A DNA stretch of 64,000 nt from Setaria digitata (Eukaryota > Nematoda > Chromadorea > Rhabditida > Setariidae), in NCBI GenBank assembly GCA_003640385.1, contig RCAB01000054.1:124001-188000 (forward strand), in the 5' to 3' direction. Below the pieces are notes generated by a model that was not told where the DNA came from, did no database searches, and saw only the letters and a program-made list of their open reading frames with translations. The position numbers were made by a program, and so were the translations under genes. Below, piece by piece: positions 13,840-26,032 of the stretch; positions within the stretch are counted from its first letter, which is position 1, and every line of letters starts with the position of its first letter.

Positions 13840-14260
13840 ACTGCCACAGTAGTCAGTACAGTATTGAAATGATTAGGGTAATCAGTAATGTATTAAACTT
13901 GTCACTATTACATTATGATAACTAGTGCTTCATTAGGACAATCAGTACTACGTCTAATATTAGAATAATCAACCAACAATGGCCACTGTATCAAAGGCGA
14001 CCGTTACTGTAGTTTATTTAATGTGACCATACTGTACTAAAACAACCGGCACCGTACTGTAAAGCAGTGTTCAGGACAGTTATTGCTAGACCTAGAGAGT
14101 TGTTGCTATCTTGGAGTAATGGTAATATTCAGATATTAGGGTTACAGTACTGTGTTAAAATAGCCGCTAGTATGTCAGTACTGTATCAATCCGGCCACTA
14201 TGCTGTATTAATACAGTATGACGACAGCTGGTGTTGCATTAAGACAACCAGTACAGTATC
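13840..14260. repeat. Degenerate array of ACTGTA/TACAGT-containing units
   Basis: The stretch repeats variants of a short unit built around CAGTACTGTATTA followed by a CAACCAGT or CAATCAGT-like link, with irregular spacing of about 20-40 bp. A perfect 14-bp palindrome CTGTATTAATACAG is inside it. Related fragments occur near 48480-48540 and 50500-50770. It resembles a decayed minisatellite or a dispersed palindromic repeat. Frames across it are not coding. Confidence 0.5.
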
Positions 14261-14373
14261 CGAAAACATTCTTCTCCATTACAATTTGTAAATTGTAAAT
14301 TTAGAACAATTTAATGATTTTTTTTTTTTTTTTGAAAAAAGGAAAATGAGACGTTGGCAGACTGAAGGTGTGG

Positions 14374-14446
14374 GCCATGATAGCTCAGTCGGGAGAGCGT
14401 TAGACTGAAGATCTAAAGGTCGCCGGTTCGATCCCGGCTCGTGGCA
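14374..14446 (+). tRNA. tRNA-Phe (anticodon GAA)
   Basis: A 73-base cloverleaf: acceptor stem GCCATGA pairs with TCGTGGC, the anticodon stem TTAGA/TCTAA encloses loop CTGAAGA with anticodon GAA, and the T arm contains GGTTCGATC. The internal A and B boxes are intact, and a TTTT stop for RNA polymerase III follows at 14451-14454. No intron and no encoded CCA, as expected for a nuclear tRNA gene. It decodes UUC/UUU. Confidence 0.97.
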
Positions 14447-14450
14447 CGCC

Positions 14451-14454
14451 TTTT
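14451..14454 (+). terminator. RNA polymerase III terminator of tRNA-Phe
   Basis: A run of four T residues starting five bases after the tRNA 3' end, the usual polymerase III stop signal. Confidence 0.75.
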
Positions 14455-14528
14455 ACCGTGGTTCAACTTTTACAAGTTGAATAGCTTGAGCGTTTCACAA
14501 AAATTGAGCAGTGAAAAGGGTTACAGGC

Positions 14529-14600
14529 GGCTGAGTGGTCTAGTGGTATGATTCTCGCTTCGGGTGCGAGAGGTCCCGGTTTCGATCACCGGCTCAGCCC
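14529..14600 (+). tRNA. tRNA-Pro (anticodon CGG)
   Basis: A 72-base cloverleaf: acceptor GGCTGAG pairs with CTCAGCC, anticodon stem CTCGC/GCGAG encloses TTCGGGT with anticodon CGG, and the T stem CCGGT/ACCGG holds loop TTCGATC. Same strand as the tRNA-Phe and 82 bases downstream. The first clear T4 lies about 50 bases further on (14652-14655), so the transcript may have a longer trailer. It decodes CCG. Confidence 0.95.
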
Positions 14601-14799
14601 GTCTCTTTGCTAATTGTTGCAATCCTAGCCTCTCTCCTTCTCCGGCGACCCTTTTGTGATAGCCAAGAACTTTCACAGTTTTGATAAGCCATCGTTTTCA
14701 TTACAGTACCACTAATCAGTTAATTACACAGTGACATCTATTCAGTTATTATCAACCAATTGGTTAACCTTTTATTAACTTTATAAAAAACACTTCTAG

Positions 14800-15599
14800 A
14801 AAATGCGCCAATTCCAAAACGCAAATGTTTCCAATGTAATATGCCATATGAATGCAATTTGGGATTGTGCTACGGTGATTACTGCATTAAATCACTTGGT
14901 AAGTAATGGTTTGTTACTGAACTCCAGTTTATTCAGACCAGAATTACTAAAACAGACATAAATTCCTTCCGGAACTGAATGACTTATGTTAAATAATTAT
15001 TTACTTTCAGCAAGTGATCAGTACGTAAGCAAAGGTTGCGAAAACAAGACATTCAGGTAAGATTTATAAATAACAGATTTGCAGGACACGGATTTATACG
15101 TTTCCGTTACTGAATCAAAAATTTACTGACAAACAAATGTGTTACGGAATCNAACAGATTTGCAGGACACGGATTTACACGTTTCCGTTACTGAATCAAA
15201 AATTTACTGACAAACAAATGTGTTACGGAATCTTCAAGTTCCTTTTTTCTTTGCAAAAATCTCGCGAAGTTTTTCTAAAATGCCAATGAATTGTTTAATT
15301 GTAATGTTGGATAAAATGCAAACAAAGAGTGAAATTGCTACTTTCATTTTCGCTATCAAGTAATCTGATCAGTACTTATCAATTTCAGGTTGATAAACGG
15401 CGAATCATACATGCAGCAAACTTCGGAATACGCCAAAAAGTCACAGTGCACTAGAGAATATATGTTCGGCGTTGAAAATATCATCTGTTATTGTAACGAT
15501 ACTGATTTTTGCAATAGGAGTCAAAAAATTGAAGGCAAATTAAATATTATACCATTCCTTCTGGCCTTGGTGTTGTTTAATTTTGTAGCTATTTTCTAA
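14800..15599 (+). CDS. Ly-6/three-finger-type GPI-anchored surface protein (first exon not found)
   Basis: Three exons join in phase: 14800-14898, 15011-15056 and 15389-15599 (TAA at 15597-15599). They encode a Cys-rich domain with ten cysteines, including CFQC, YEC, GLC, GDYC, KGC, SQC, CYC and the closing DTDFCN. A C-terminal hydrophobic run (LNIIPFLLALVLFNFVAIF) then ends the protein. Ten cysteines with a final C-N and a terminal hydrophobic tail are hallmarks of Ly-6/uPAR or activin-receptor-like extracellular domains attached by GPI. Such proteins act at the cell surface, often as receptor modulators; the partner here is unknown. A stop precedes exon 14800 in frame and no ATG lies between it and the tRNAs, so the signal-peptide exon must be further upstream, which would put the tRNA genes in an intron. 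Confidence 0.8.
15072..15232. repeat. 80-bp direct duplication flanking one N (likely assembly seam)
   Basis: Bases 15072-15151 and 15153-15232 match with one difference, with N at 15152 between them. The duplication lies in the intron 15057-15388 of the Ly-6-like gene and does not touch the exons. It has the same form as the seams at 861 and 52389. Confidence 0.85.
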
Positions 15600-16361
15600 A
15601 GTGAACTTTCTCTTTTTGATAAATTTGAGAAGCAATTTTCAAAATTATATTCCTACTGGACGAATGAAATCCGTAGTCACAATTCAAATTTAGTAATCAT
15701 TCTTATATGTAATGCTTTTAAAGTTTCTCTTTTTAAAAACTTATTGTAAATGATTATCAAAAATTAGATCTCATTAAATGAAGCTTGCCATCCTATAATG
15801 TGTCTCCATACCTGCTAAGGTGTAAAATCATATGTTTATATTTACAGGATGAAATTGACACTGATTAATATCTTAATTACAGTGAACATTCGTAATAAAT
15901 TGATAAAGATAGACTTGAAAAGTGATATAAAATGGCCTATATGAAATCATCGCTTACACAACTAATATTATTTTCCCATCATTTTTTATTAAAATTCATT
16001 CGAATATTTTAGCAATTCATGTTAAAGTGTCAACTCCACAACAACTTTACTCGTTATTTTTATTAACATTAACTATTATTACGCTGAGACATAAAACATT
16101 TACATTATTAAAGTGAAGCATGTAATATGTCAATAAAACCGGAAGGTAACAACAAGAAATGTTTAATTTAAACTTTCTGAGCATTTCAGATATACACAAA
16201 CAGTAACACCGAATGGAATGTGTGTTGTTGCAACAAAACCTTTGGTGGATTAAAATAAATAAATGTACAAAGAGTGATAGTGAAAAATGAATTCTAAACC
16301 CGATCGATGTTGAAAATGTATAGCATGGAAGATTTAATGAAATACATTAGCATTATGCTAA
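15600..16361. other. Convergent 3' regions
   Basis: About 760 bp between the stop of the plus-strand Ly-6-like gene and the stop of the minus-strand C2 gene. An AATAAA at 15894-15899 could serve the first, and a TTTATT at 16058-16063 (AATAAA on the minus strand) the second. No coding sequence seen. Confidence 0.5.
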
Positions 16362-19300
16362 TTAACTCTTAAATAAGCGATGCCACATACAGATTGGTGT
16401 GCCGGTTTTCCGGATCATTTGTAACCAGTGGGCGCACCCGGCACCGGGACACATTGGACCAATTACACAATGTCCAACTGGAATTGGTCCCCGATTATAA
16501 TCAGCCGGATCAGTATCGAACATCTGCAAAGGGAAAATTCAATTTTCATTTCCAATTTATTTCTTTTTCCTTTTCAATAAGTTTGTTATGATCTTATAAT
16601 CTGTTCATGCTTCGCATTTTATGGAAGTTATTTGACATTTTACATTAGGAGTTTCTTTCGAAACGTTTTTGAGCAATCGTCTATGACGTGAATGACGTAT
16701 ATCACACTCAACTATTGATAACGACGCTATTACGACATGATTAATGATTGGTTTATTGCGACGGGTTTTGAAATAATTTTAAAATTAAATCAAAATCAGT
16801 AGAGAAAGTCACAAACTATCGTTGAATGAATCGTTTGCTGATTCCCAACCGACTCATTTCATTCATTATTTGACAAGAGAAAAGGTGAAGCTGATAATAG
16901 GGGAAAAATTAATTTACTTCAATGACGATATGACACCTGTCAAGCATTTGCGGTGTGATATGAAACAAGAAAGATTCCGAAAAGATGGCATCTGATAGTC
17001 GAACATTGGAACAACCTGCTGAGGATGAAGATGATGGCGAAGTTGATGTAGATGGCTTTTGCAGTGTACTAAAATAGAAATTTTAGCGATTTCATTAATT
17101 TATTGCGAAAAAGTTGCGGAAATTGTTCGATCAAATTTTAATTAAATTGAACATGATATTGGAATTAAATTGTAATACATTGATATAGATATCCAAATAC
17201 ATCAACTAAATTGCGCTTGTACTGAATAAATCGTAAAATGGAACAAAAAAATGATGAAGAAAATATTTTCTTCTCGGTTTGATTTCTGTAATTTTACACT
17301 AATATTAAATTAAGTTAATTAATTTTACGAAGTACCAATCATTGGTAAGACATCTGTTACAAACAGCTGTCGGTGTCACCGTTGTTTGTTTCTGTTCCAG
17401 TAGACGACGTTTCTCGAATAACATTACTCGAGCAAATGGTTCTAAAACAAAATTCACAAAACACTATTTTAAGCGTCTAATTTCCCATTTTAAATTTTAA
17501 ATTTTACATCAATAATTTGTGTCATGCAAGAAAAGAAAACAAAGAGCTTACTGTTATTAAATGGTAGCAGTTTGGCTTTTTTTACAGTAGCTGTTACGAA
17601 TTGCACGTTTGGAGCGTACGTCAAGATGGCTAACACTTCTGTTTCATATTTGAGACCCTTAAAAAAAGAGAAAAAAGAAAATTGATTTCACATTTTTAAA
17701 ATGGAACAAGTTTAATTAAATTGAACTAATAAGCTGACATTATTGAAAATATTTAAAATGAACTTTAAACAGGTAGAAAGAGAAAGGAATTAGGAGGAAA
17801 AACGTTACAAAGAATTTCATTCGAAAATTTGTTTCCTTTTTTTCAGACTTCAAAAAAAAAAAAAGAAAGAAAAAGGAAACGAAACGGAAAGATACAGGGG
17901 TTGACTCAGTACAGGGAAGCGACAAATCCACTTCGTCAGCTTTATTACTTCTTGCCAGCTGCTCCGGTAATGTTTCCGGTTCTGTTTGAAAAATTCGTTC
18001 TTCAAATTCGCATTCAAATAAATTCCGCGGCGTATTTTCCTCATTTGATAGGAATTTGGTTAAAGCATCTTTATGTGGCGCTAATTTTTCGCCCTTTAGT
18101 TCTGTAATATATCTTTGAAATAACAGTATTCTGCAATATATAAACTTTTAAAATTTCCGAATTTTTTTTTTTCGAAAAATCATAATAACACTTTAAACAC
18201 TAAAAATGTCAATCTGGACGTCAGCAAAGAAAAAAAAGAGAGAAATTTAAAGAAGAAAAATATTTCATAAAAATAGTCTATGTAGCAGACCTCCATGCTT
18301 ATCACCCCATTCTCGAAATTCATGCTTCGCTGCTCGACCATAGCGATGCGAGCCAAGTTTCAGCTCAGTGTTAGCACGATTGGCACGAGCTGCAGGTGCA
18401 GCCTGATTCTTACCTGCTTTTATCATTGATTTTGGTGCCCATGATGCTGACTGATCAGTGCCAGCTTGTGAGGGTGGCTAAAATTGAAAGATTTTCATAC
18501 AAATTTAATCAAATTTCAAGAAAAGGAAAGGAAAAAGTTCTTGGAAATATGACTTTTAAAATGAAATGAATAGAGGTAAAATGATTTAGAACGAACCAAT
18601 TTATGTAATTGCACAGCATAATGTGGTCGATTGTTCAGTGACTGATACTCGAAAAAATGCTTCGCTAAGAAATTCATTCCCTAAAAATTAAAAGAATTTA
18701 ATTCACTAGCCTGAAAACTCTCTGTCTCTTCCTCTTTCTTGCACATTTTCTTTCATTTTTTTTTTTTAATTATTATCTCTGATAATTTTTTTTTTTTAGT
18801 AAAAAAGAAATCTTTAATATAAAACATTTGGCAGTTCCCAATTTCTTTTTTGACTTAGTATTAATAAAATTTTCAACTGAAAATCATTTGACTAAAAACA
18901 AAAAAAAAAAAATCTCGTAGTAACAAAGTTTTTCAAATCGATTTAATTTTAAATATCCAGTTTTAATTTAGCACCAAGACTATGTACAAGTATTTGAAAA
19001 CAATCTAAGCAATTTTATCATTTTATGTACTGTCTCTTAAGGGAATAATATACAAAAAATAAAACTACTCGTTTTGAGCTAGTAAAAGATGAATTGCTTT
19101 ATCAAAAAAAAAAGACTAGGGAGATTATACTGCAAAATATAGAACAGATGTTAAAAATCGACAACGAAACATTCTAGCTAAATATGAAAATGAAGATCAG
19201 GGAATACTTGCAATGATTAGGATAATATAATATCCGGTTTCTCTGTACTGAATCTTTTCGCTTGCTACTAGATAATCTAAGCTGTGAATATAAGTGATTA

Positions 19301-22300
19301 TATTATAATAAGGTGATTTGGAGAGATGAAGGAGAGGGGAAGATTTTGCTACTAAAAGACGGAAATCTCTGATATCAGTGATATTGCACTAAAATCATTT
19401 AAATTACTCGAATATCAGCATGATAATCATTGGAAAAAAAAAATATATATATATACATATTGGACACAATTTTGCACTATCTGAATTTGAATATAAATTA
19501 ATTAGCAAATCGTTGAGGTTTAATTAACTTCATTTATTTGAAGAAGGAATTCTGTGAATTTATTTCTTAACTTATTTTTTTCCCACAAATTGCAGCATAA
19601 TATAGGAATCAATCATTTTCACAGATATTATTAATTAGAAACAAAAATACTTTTCCTTAAAAAAGATGGAAATAAAAATGAAGTAGAATGAAGTATGAAA
19701 TTTCGATAGTCATGCAACGTATCATCAATCTGATCTTGTCAAGCCATACTAGGTCTAATTTCTTAATCCCATGAGTTTTTGTTGTTATTAAGCCTTTAAT
19801 TTGGCTAATTTTATGCTCTCCAAGAATGCGCTTTTCTACATACAATAAATTTATGCAAAACTAGTCGGGAAAAACTAATTGCCGAGTTTGATAATGTTTG
19901 AGCAATGTCATTGCCATAGGTACTAAGGTTGGATTTAGTCTAAGCATCGATAGCAGAGAGAAATTACGATCAGTGCAGTGATAACCTGAATGTTTGAATA
20001 ATTTGATAACTTGAATAAATTAAATGCAAGTCATCAGAATACAATTCGATGATGCTTCACGTAAAACTAACATTGCTTAATTCATTTGATAAATGCCTCA
20101 TCTAATGATACATTCCTAACAAAGTATTAATCAAAATTTTTGTCTAGAAAAAATGCGAAAAATTATTAAACAAGCAAAAAAGTTGCCGTAACATTCTTAG
20201 TCTGAAGAATAATTATAGAAAGTTTTCAAAAACTGAAATTGTTACTTATAAGTTCTTATAAGAATGTTATCCAGTACAAAGTGTTGATAACACTGCATTT
20301 TCAAAATTTAAATTACTTTAGAATCGAGAATGAATTACTTATTTAGAATTGTGAGGTAAATATTAAAAGAGATATAAATTAGTGCAAATTTATTACTCAA
20401 AATGATGGAGAGAAATGACTGGTCTTACCTTATTTGTCTAGATTGATAAAGAAATGATTGCTCTTCCTCACTAATTCTAATGTGAAATGTTTTAGGGGGG
20501 GGGGGGGGGGGGAAAAAAAATCAAAACTTTCCATNATTGAAGTAAAAAAAACACTTAAATGCCTCCTCCTATTTTGATGTGCTCAGTTTTTTTCAGTCAA
20601 AAATTCAATTCTTTTAGTTAAATTTAACTTACTTTTAGCAAGAAAGATTTGTGCTGAGAGACATTCTGTCTATTTTAATTTATCACAAAAATTGATAACA
20701 AAAATATCTCTGTCAGACTTACTTATTCACTTTCTACTTAGCCATGCATTCGTAATTCAGTTGCATACAGAATGAAAGCATTTGCTTATTAGCAAATCTC
20801 AAGGGATCGGCAAAATGAGGACTGGTGACAAAAATTTCAACGCTCAAAATTGGGTGATAAATGATTTTGATAAGTGTGAAAAGAAGTGATAATTTTTTTT
20901 TTCTTTTTTTGAAATTATTTCTAATTAATCACAAATAAAACGATCAACTAAATTGCTACTTAATTTATTTTCACTGCGAACAAAATTTTGTGAAAAGAAT
21001 ATGAGTATTGAGTGAAACAAATTGATGAAATTTTTTCCAACAACTCCAAAAATTTTCGGAAATAATAAGAAATAAATAATGGTTAAATTTATTGAAAATT
21101 GAAAAAAAAAAAAAAAAAAAAGAAAAGAAAAGAATCTCCTCGACATCTAAATTATTGTTGTATCAAACAGATGTTCGATTCTCTGATGAATTTCAACAGA
21201 ATTAATGTTTCATTAAAATAGTTGTTAAAAATATTACCGATATACCTGACATGATAAAATATCAATTAGATAATATATCCTTCTATTTTTTGTGATAACT
21301 TTTTTGGCATCTTTCCGTCCAATCATCTTACAGCTTGCCAAATTCTAGCAAGAAAAGCGCTTCTTCATTCTTTTAAATTTTTTATTTTTGAATGAATTTG
21401 ATTTTTCTCGTTCTTTTATTTGCTGCGATTATTCTTTGTGAGAAAAGCACGAAAATTTCGAGCATGTATGAAAAAAAAAAAAAAAAAAAGATGATAATTA
21501 AGTTTTATCCAACATAACGAAATTGCTAAATCTAGAAAACATTAGAGAAGGATCTAATTTGACTTGATAACGTAAATCAATCAGAGATAAATAAATGATT
21601 TCGAAAAGCTGATGCTACAAATAAATAAGCTAGTATATACAATTTGAGAAAATGTGCTAAAGAATGAGCATTTCTGATTACCTGATGTTGTTAATTGCTA
21701 GTTTCCTAATTAATTACTGAAATTTTTTAAACGATGCTTTCTAATTAATAAAGGAAAAAATTCTGTTCCAAATTTATTTCTAAAATTGGAAAAGCTCTCC
21801 GAGTAAATTAGCAACAAAGACTGCATTTAATTGCCAATCTGGAAGAAGAAGAATAAATTGAAAATGAACCGATGACCTGATGATATGTGAAGAAAGATGC
21901 ATCCTGGATACTGCTCTCAAGTGTAAGGCCATTAAGATATGAGCTAAGCTGATCGCTGATGTTTACTAGGCTCAGATCAGTTTGAGTTACAATTCCAACT
22001 TTGCCGTTTCGTTGTCGTCCCAAAGTCGATGAGACACTGTAAGAGCAATTAAAGGTAAATTTCTCTAATTTCTATTTTAGAACATCTAATTTGTGTGGCA
22101 AGCATATTAATTACCATTTCACTTTCACCTTAATATTTATCTAAATATTTTGCTTTTTATTTAACACTTATTTTGCACTCAACTACTTGGCTTTTTATTT
22201 AGCACTTGGCTAAAAGTGATTGATATATATATATATATTTTCTGACAAATTTGGAAAGATTTTGGACACAACTGCTAACTAGTACGCTCAAATGGACACA

Positions 22301-25300
22301 GATAAATGATCCAGTAATAATTTGGCACTTTGTCGTAGTCCCTTTTGCTTTTCCTCTCTGATTTTTTTTCTAAGACTAAATAAAATTTCCATTTTTCCCT
22401 TTTACCTTGTCGATATTTTCCTTTTTTTAAGAAATAAGTTCCACTTTACTCATAGAAAGAAAGCATTAACGGAAGAATATGACTAAATCAAACTTTTTTT
22501 TTGTTACTCTGTACGAAAAGAAAAAAAAAAAAACAAACAACGACAAAACTATCATTGTCATGCTATATTTGATTGATAAACAAAATTAAGTTATTAATTT
22601 TAGTCTTAAAAAGTTCAAATTCATTATTATATAGTTTTTTTACATGGATTGAATCGAGATTGAAATTAATTTGTGAAAATTAAATACTGTGCATATTTAT
22701 GAATAAATTTAGTATAAAACAGTATGGCTTTTATTAAATTTATCAATATATTATAAATGAAAAGTAATGCAATGACTAGTTATATAATTTAACTTTTTCT
22801 TTTTCTTTTTTTTTAAATTTCAAAATTACAAAAAATCTAATGAACATGATTCAAAACCAATTTCGATATTTTCAAATTATTATAGCAAGATTTTGGTTAA
22901 TTAGGAACCATATTGCAATAATAATGTCTAAAACCTGTAAAAAGTTGTGAGAATTGGGAAAATAAAATGCCAAAAATATAAAACTTAGCAAAATGACATT
23001 TTAGGAATATTTGATTAATTCAATCAATTTGATCATTTTTTGAAAAGAAAAAATTAATTTAATTCCATAGCAATTTTTTTTTTTTCTCCTTTTACTACTG
23101 GTTAATGGTGCTAGAAATGAAAATATTGATTCTATTTTAACATATCCAATGAAAAAGTAATGATTAATATTATTAGTAGTTCAATATTGCATAAGTTTAT
23201 TATTTTAATCACTTTTTAAAAAAGAAAAAACTATGAACTCATTAAGATCCACAACTCATTCCCAACTAAAACCCATAAAAGACAGATTTTAATGAATAAA
23301 AGATCCACTGAGTTTCCGATTTCGTATTATACTGGTTTTATTAGGGTTATTATTTCATAAAAACAGATAATAATTCTATTTTTTTTGCATTACTCTATTT
23401 CAATTAAGGATCATTATTTGCATATTAAAATTTTGTATTAAACTAAATTTGCTATTATTGGTACTGAAGATTTCATTTCGCCTGGAAATTTCATATCGAT
23501 ATCTGATATCAGTAGCACATCTCTTTAAATTTTTAGAAATATGATAACAGCAAAATTAGAAAACACGGCAAAAATAATTGGTATGACGTTCAATAAGTCT
23601 CTTTTAATAAAAATGCAAAAAATAATTAAAGAAATCATTAAAACTTCGGTATGCATAAATATGTGGATTACTGATTCTGAGGCTTTTTGTCTCAGATTTG
23701 CTTATGATAACCATTTGATAATATATCAGCTGTTTTACTACGCACTAATTTTTAAAAACTAATGGTAAGAATTGGGATATTTAGTAGAAACTAATCACTT
23801 TTGTTGTATAAATAAATGAGAAAATATCATGATATTGATATTTCTACATTATTTTTTAATTAAGTTCATGCTGATAATAGTTTCAAGTTGCAATTTTAAA
23901 GTTCACATCGATATTCTGCTATTTACGAACAATTCAACATAAATCTAGGAAAATTTCTTCGCATCATGTGAAATGCATTTTAAAATTAAACGGACTAATT
24001 TCAGGAAATTGCAGAAAAGTTTTCTTCAGTAAACTTTTTTCTTTCATTTATTCCACCACAAACTGAGCTTCTGCGATCAGTTTGTAAGTACTTTCGGATT
24101 ATTTCTATTATATGAAAAAAAATTTTTTTTTTGAATTAAAGAAGAAAAAAACGAAAAAACAACGCAAGCTAATTCCGCTTCCCTAAATTTTAATTTAAAA
24201 ATTTCCATTCTTAATCTCAACATAATAAATTATCCATGCTTAGAATGTAGATTTAATACTTATCTTAATAAATTCTAGCATTAAAAAAGTTTTTCTTCGC
24301 AGGAATGATTACTTCACTAACATCTCTAAAGGAACAGTGCTAGTGATGTTTAAAAATTTTTCGATCTTTATTTGAAATTTTCTATTTTTGTTTTTGCAAA
24401 AGTTTCTAGCCCGCAAACAAATAGATGTTAATTCTGAAAATCATAGATAAAATTGGGACTTATTTATGGTACTCTTCAACTATTTATTTGTGAATCTTCC
24501 AGGCCACTTGGGAGATGCCTCTTATAAAAACATTAGTAATAACAATGATAAAGCATAAAATCCACCCTTAAATTCTCACCAAATCTTTTGATACATTTTT
24601 TTTTTATTTAAGGAATAAAATTAATGGAACCTTCTAAACATGATAGAGAAAATGATGAATGATTGAATGGCCTGAAAAATAATAGCTGGAAAAGGCGACA
24701 GAAAAAATAAATAAATAAATTTGGCGTAAATAAATTAAATTTGGCAATACATTATTAAACTGTTCCTAATATTTATAAAATTGAAAAAAAAAAATTCAAA
24801 AAAAAGAGAGTAAAAAAGGAAAAAGATGTGACATGATGATTTATTAAATCGAAAAATGATAAAATCACTGTTGACTGTTTAATCACTGGAATAATGATAA
24901 AATATCTTATGTGTGAAATTTTTTCATTTACATTCAATGACAATCAATTGGCAGTGTCATTTTTTTATAAATTTAATTCAAAATTTTTGATAAATAAAAG
25001 AATGAAACGAAAGGCTGCTATTGTTATTCCATTGATAAGAATCAAAATTTCACTGCCAAATCACAACCATTGCAAACTTTTATCTCTCTGGAGAGAATGC
25101 CATTTAATCACTCTTGTTAGAAGAATGAAAAAGTTGCTGAAGCGATTTGGCAGTGAATAATTGAATGAATGCAACGAAACACCAATGGGAATAAATTAAT
25201 TTCTTCTTTCTGGCTTACTTATTCTATCTACCAGTATCAAAAATAGAATTGTTTTCTTCTTTTATTCTTTTAAAATTAGTATAATTTGAAAAATTAAATG

Positions 25301-25999
25301 TTAAAATTAAAATCTTTATTTTGAAAAAATTAAGCCCTATAATAATGCATTAGAAAAAAAAAAAAAAAAAAAAAAGGAAAATTTCTATTTTGAATTGGGA
25401 AAAAAAAAATGATTTTTAAGTTTTCAGAAAAAAAGAGATTTACAAATACTTTGAATATTGCAACTAAACTGAAATAGATTTCATTTTTTGCTCTTGTGCT
25501 TTTTTTTTTTCAAAAAAAAGAAAGGACATGTTCGGTTTTTTTCGTGTTAGATTTTTTTTTTTTTTTTAACAAAGCTATGTGACAAACTGTGATTTAATTC
25601 ATTTTCAGATTGATGCTTTATAAAACTTTTGTAGAATAATAACATTTCTCTTATTTGCTTCATAGCAAATATCTTATTGGCTACCGACTGATCAATTTGA
25701 ACTGTTAATTGCGGTAAATATTTGCTTAAAAAAGAAAGAAAAGAAAAGTTTGAAATGCTGAGAAAATTTGATTAGTACATCATACTAAAATGCGGTGGTG
25801 GGAAAATTTGAGTTAAATGAACGTTAGTCAGTTTTCCGATATAACCTTAATTTTAAATTTAAAAAAAAAAAAAAAATTGAAAAGAAAATTTGGAGTTTGA
25901 TTTGGTAGATTGTGCTGTTGATTTTTAGCTGAGGTCATGCTGGTAAAATATTAATCACAGATAAAAGGTCAAATAAAATTGCTCTCTTCCTTCTTAGCT

Positions 26000-26032
<33 letters not shown>

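Larger units (their letters stand above)
7286..14373. other. Gene-poor intergenic region between topoisomerase II and the tRNA pair
   Basis: About 7 kb of A+T-rich DNA with homopolymer runs and no supported gene on either strand. It holds a CpG-rich patch (about 7840-8140), a (CT)15 tract near 11150, a patch of more balanced composition at 9600-9840 with an exon-like frame, and a degenerate repeat array at 13840-14260. It may carry the topoisomerase promoter at its left end and an unseen first exon of the Ly-6-like gene at its right end. Confidence 0.6.

Noticed and set aside
14605..14660. Hydrophobic frame ([13 protein letters not shown]) just after tRNA-Pro that looks like a signal peptide
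   Set aside because: There is no ATG in frame, and the frame ends in a stop before exon 14800. It runs out of the tRNA sequence.
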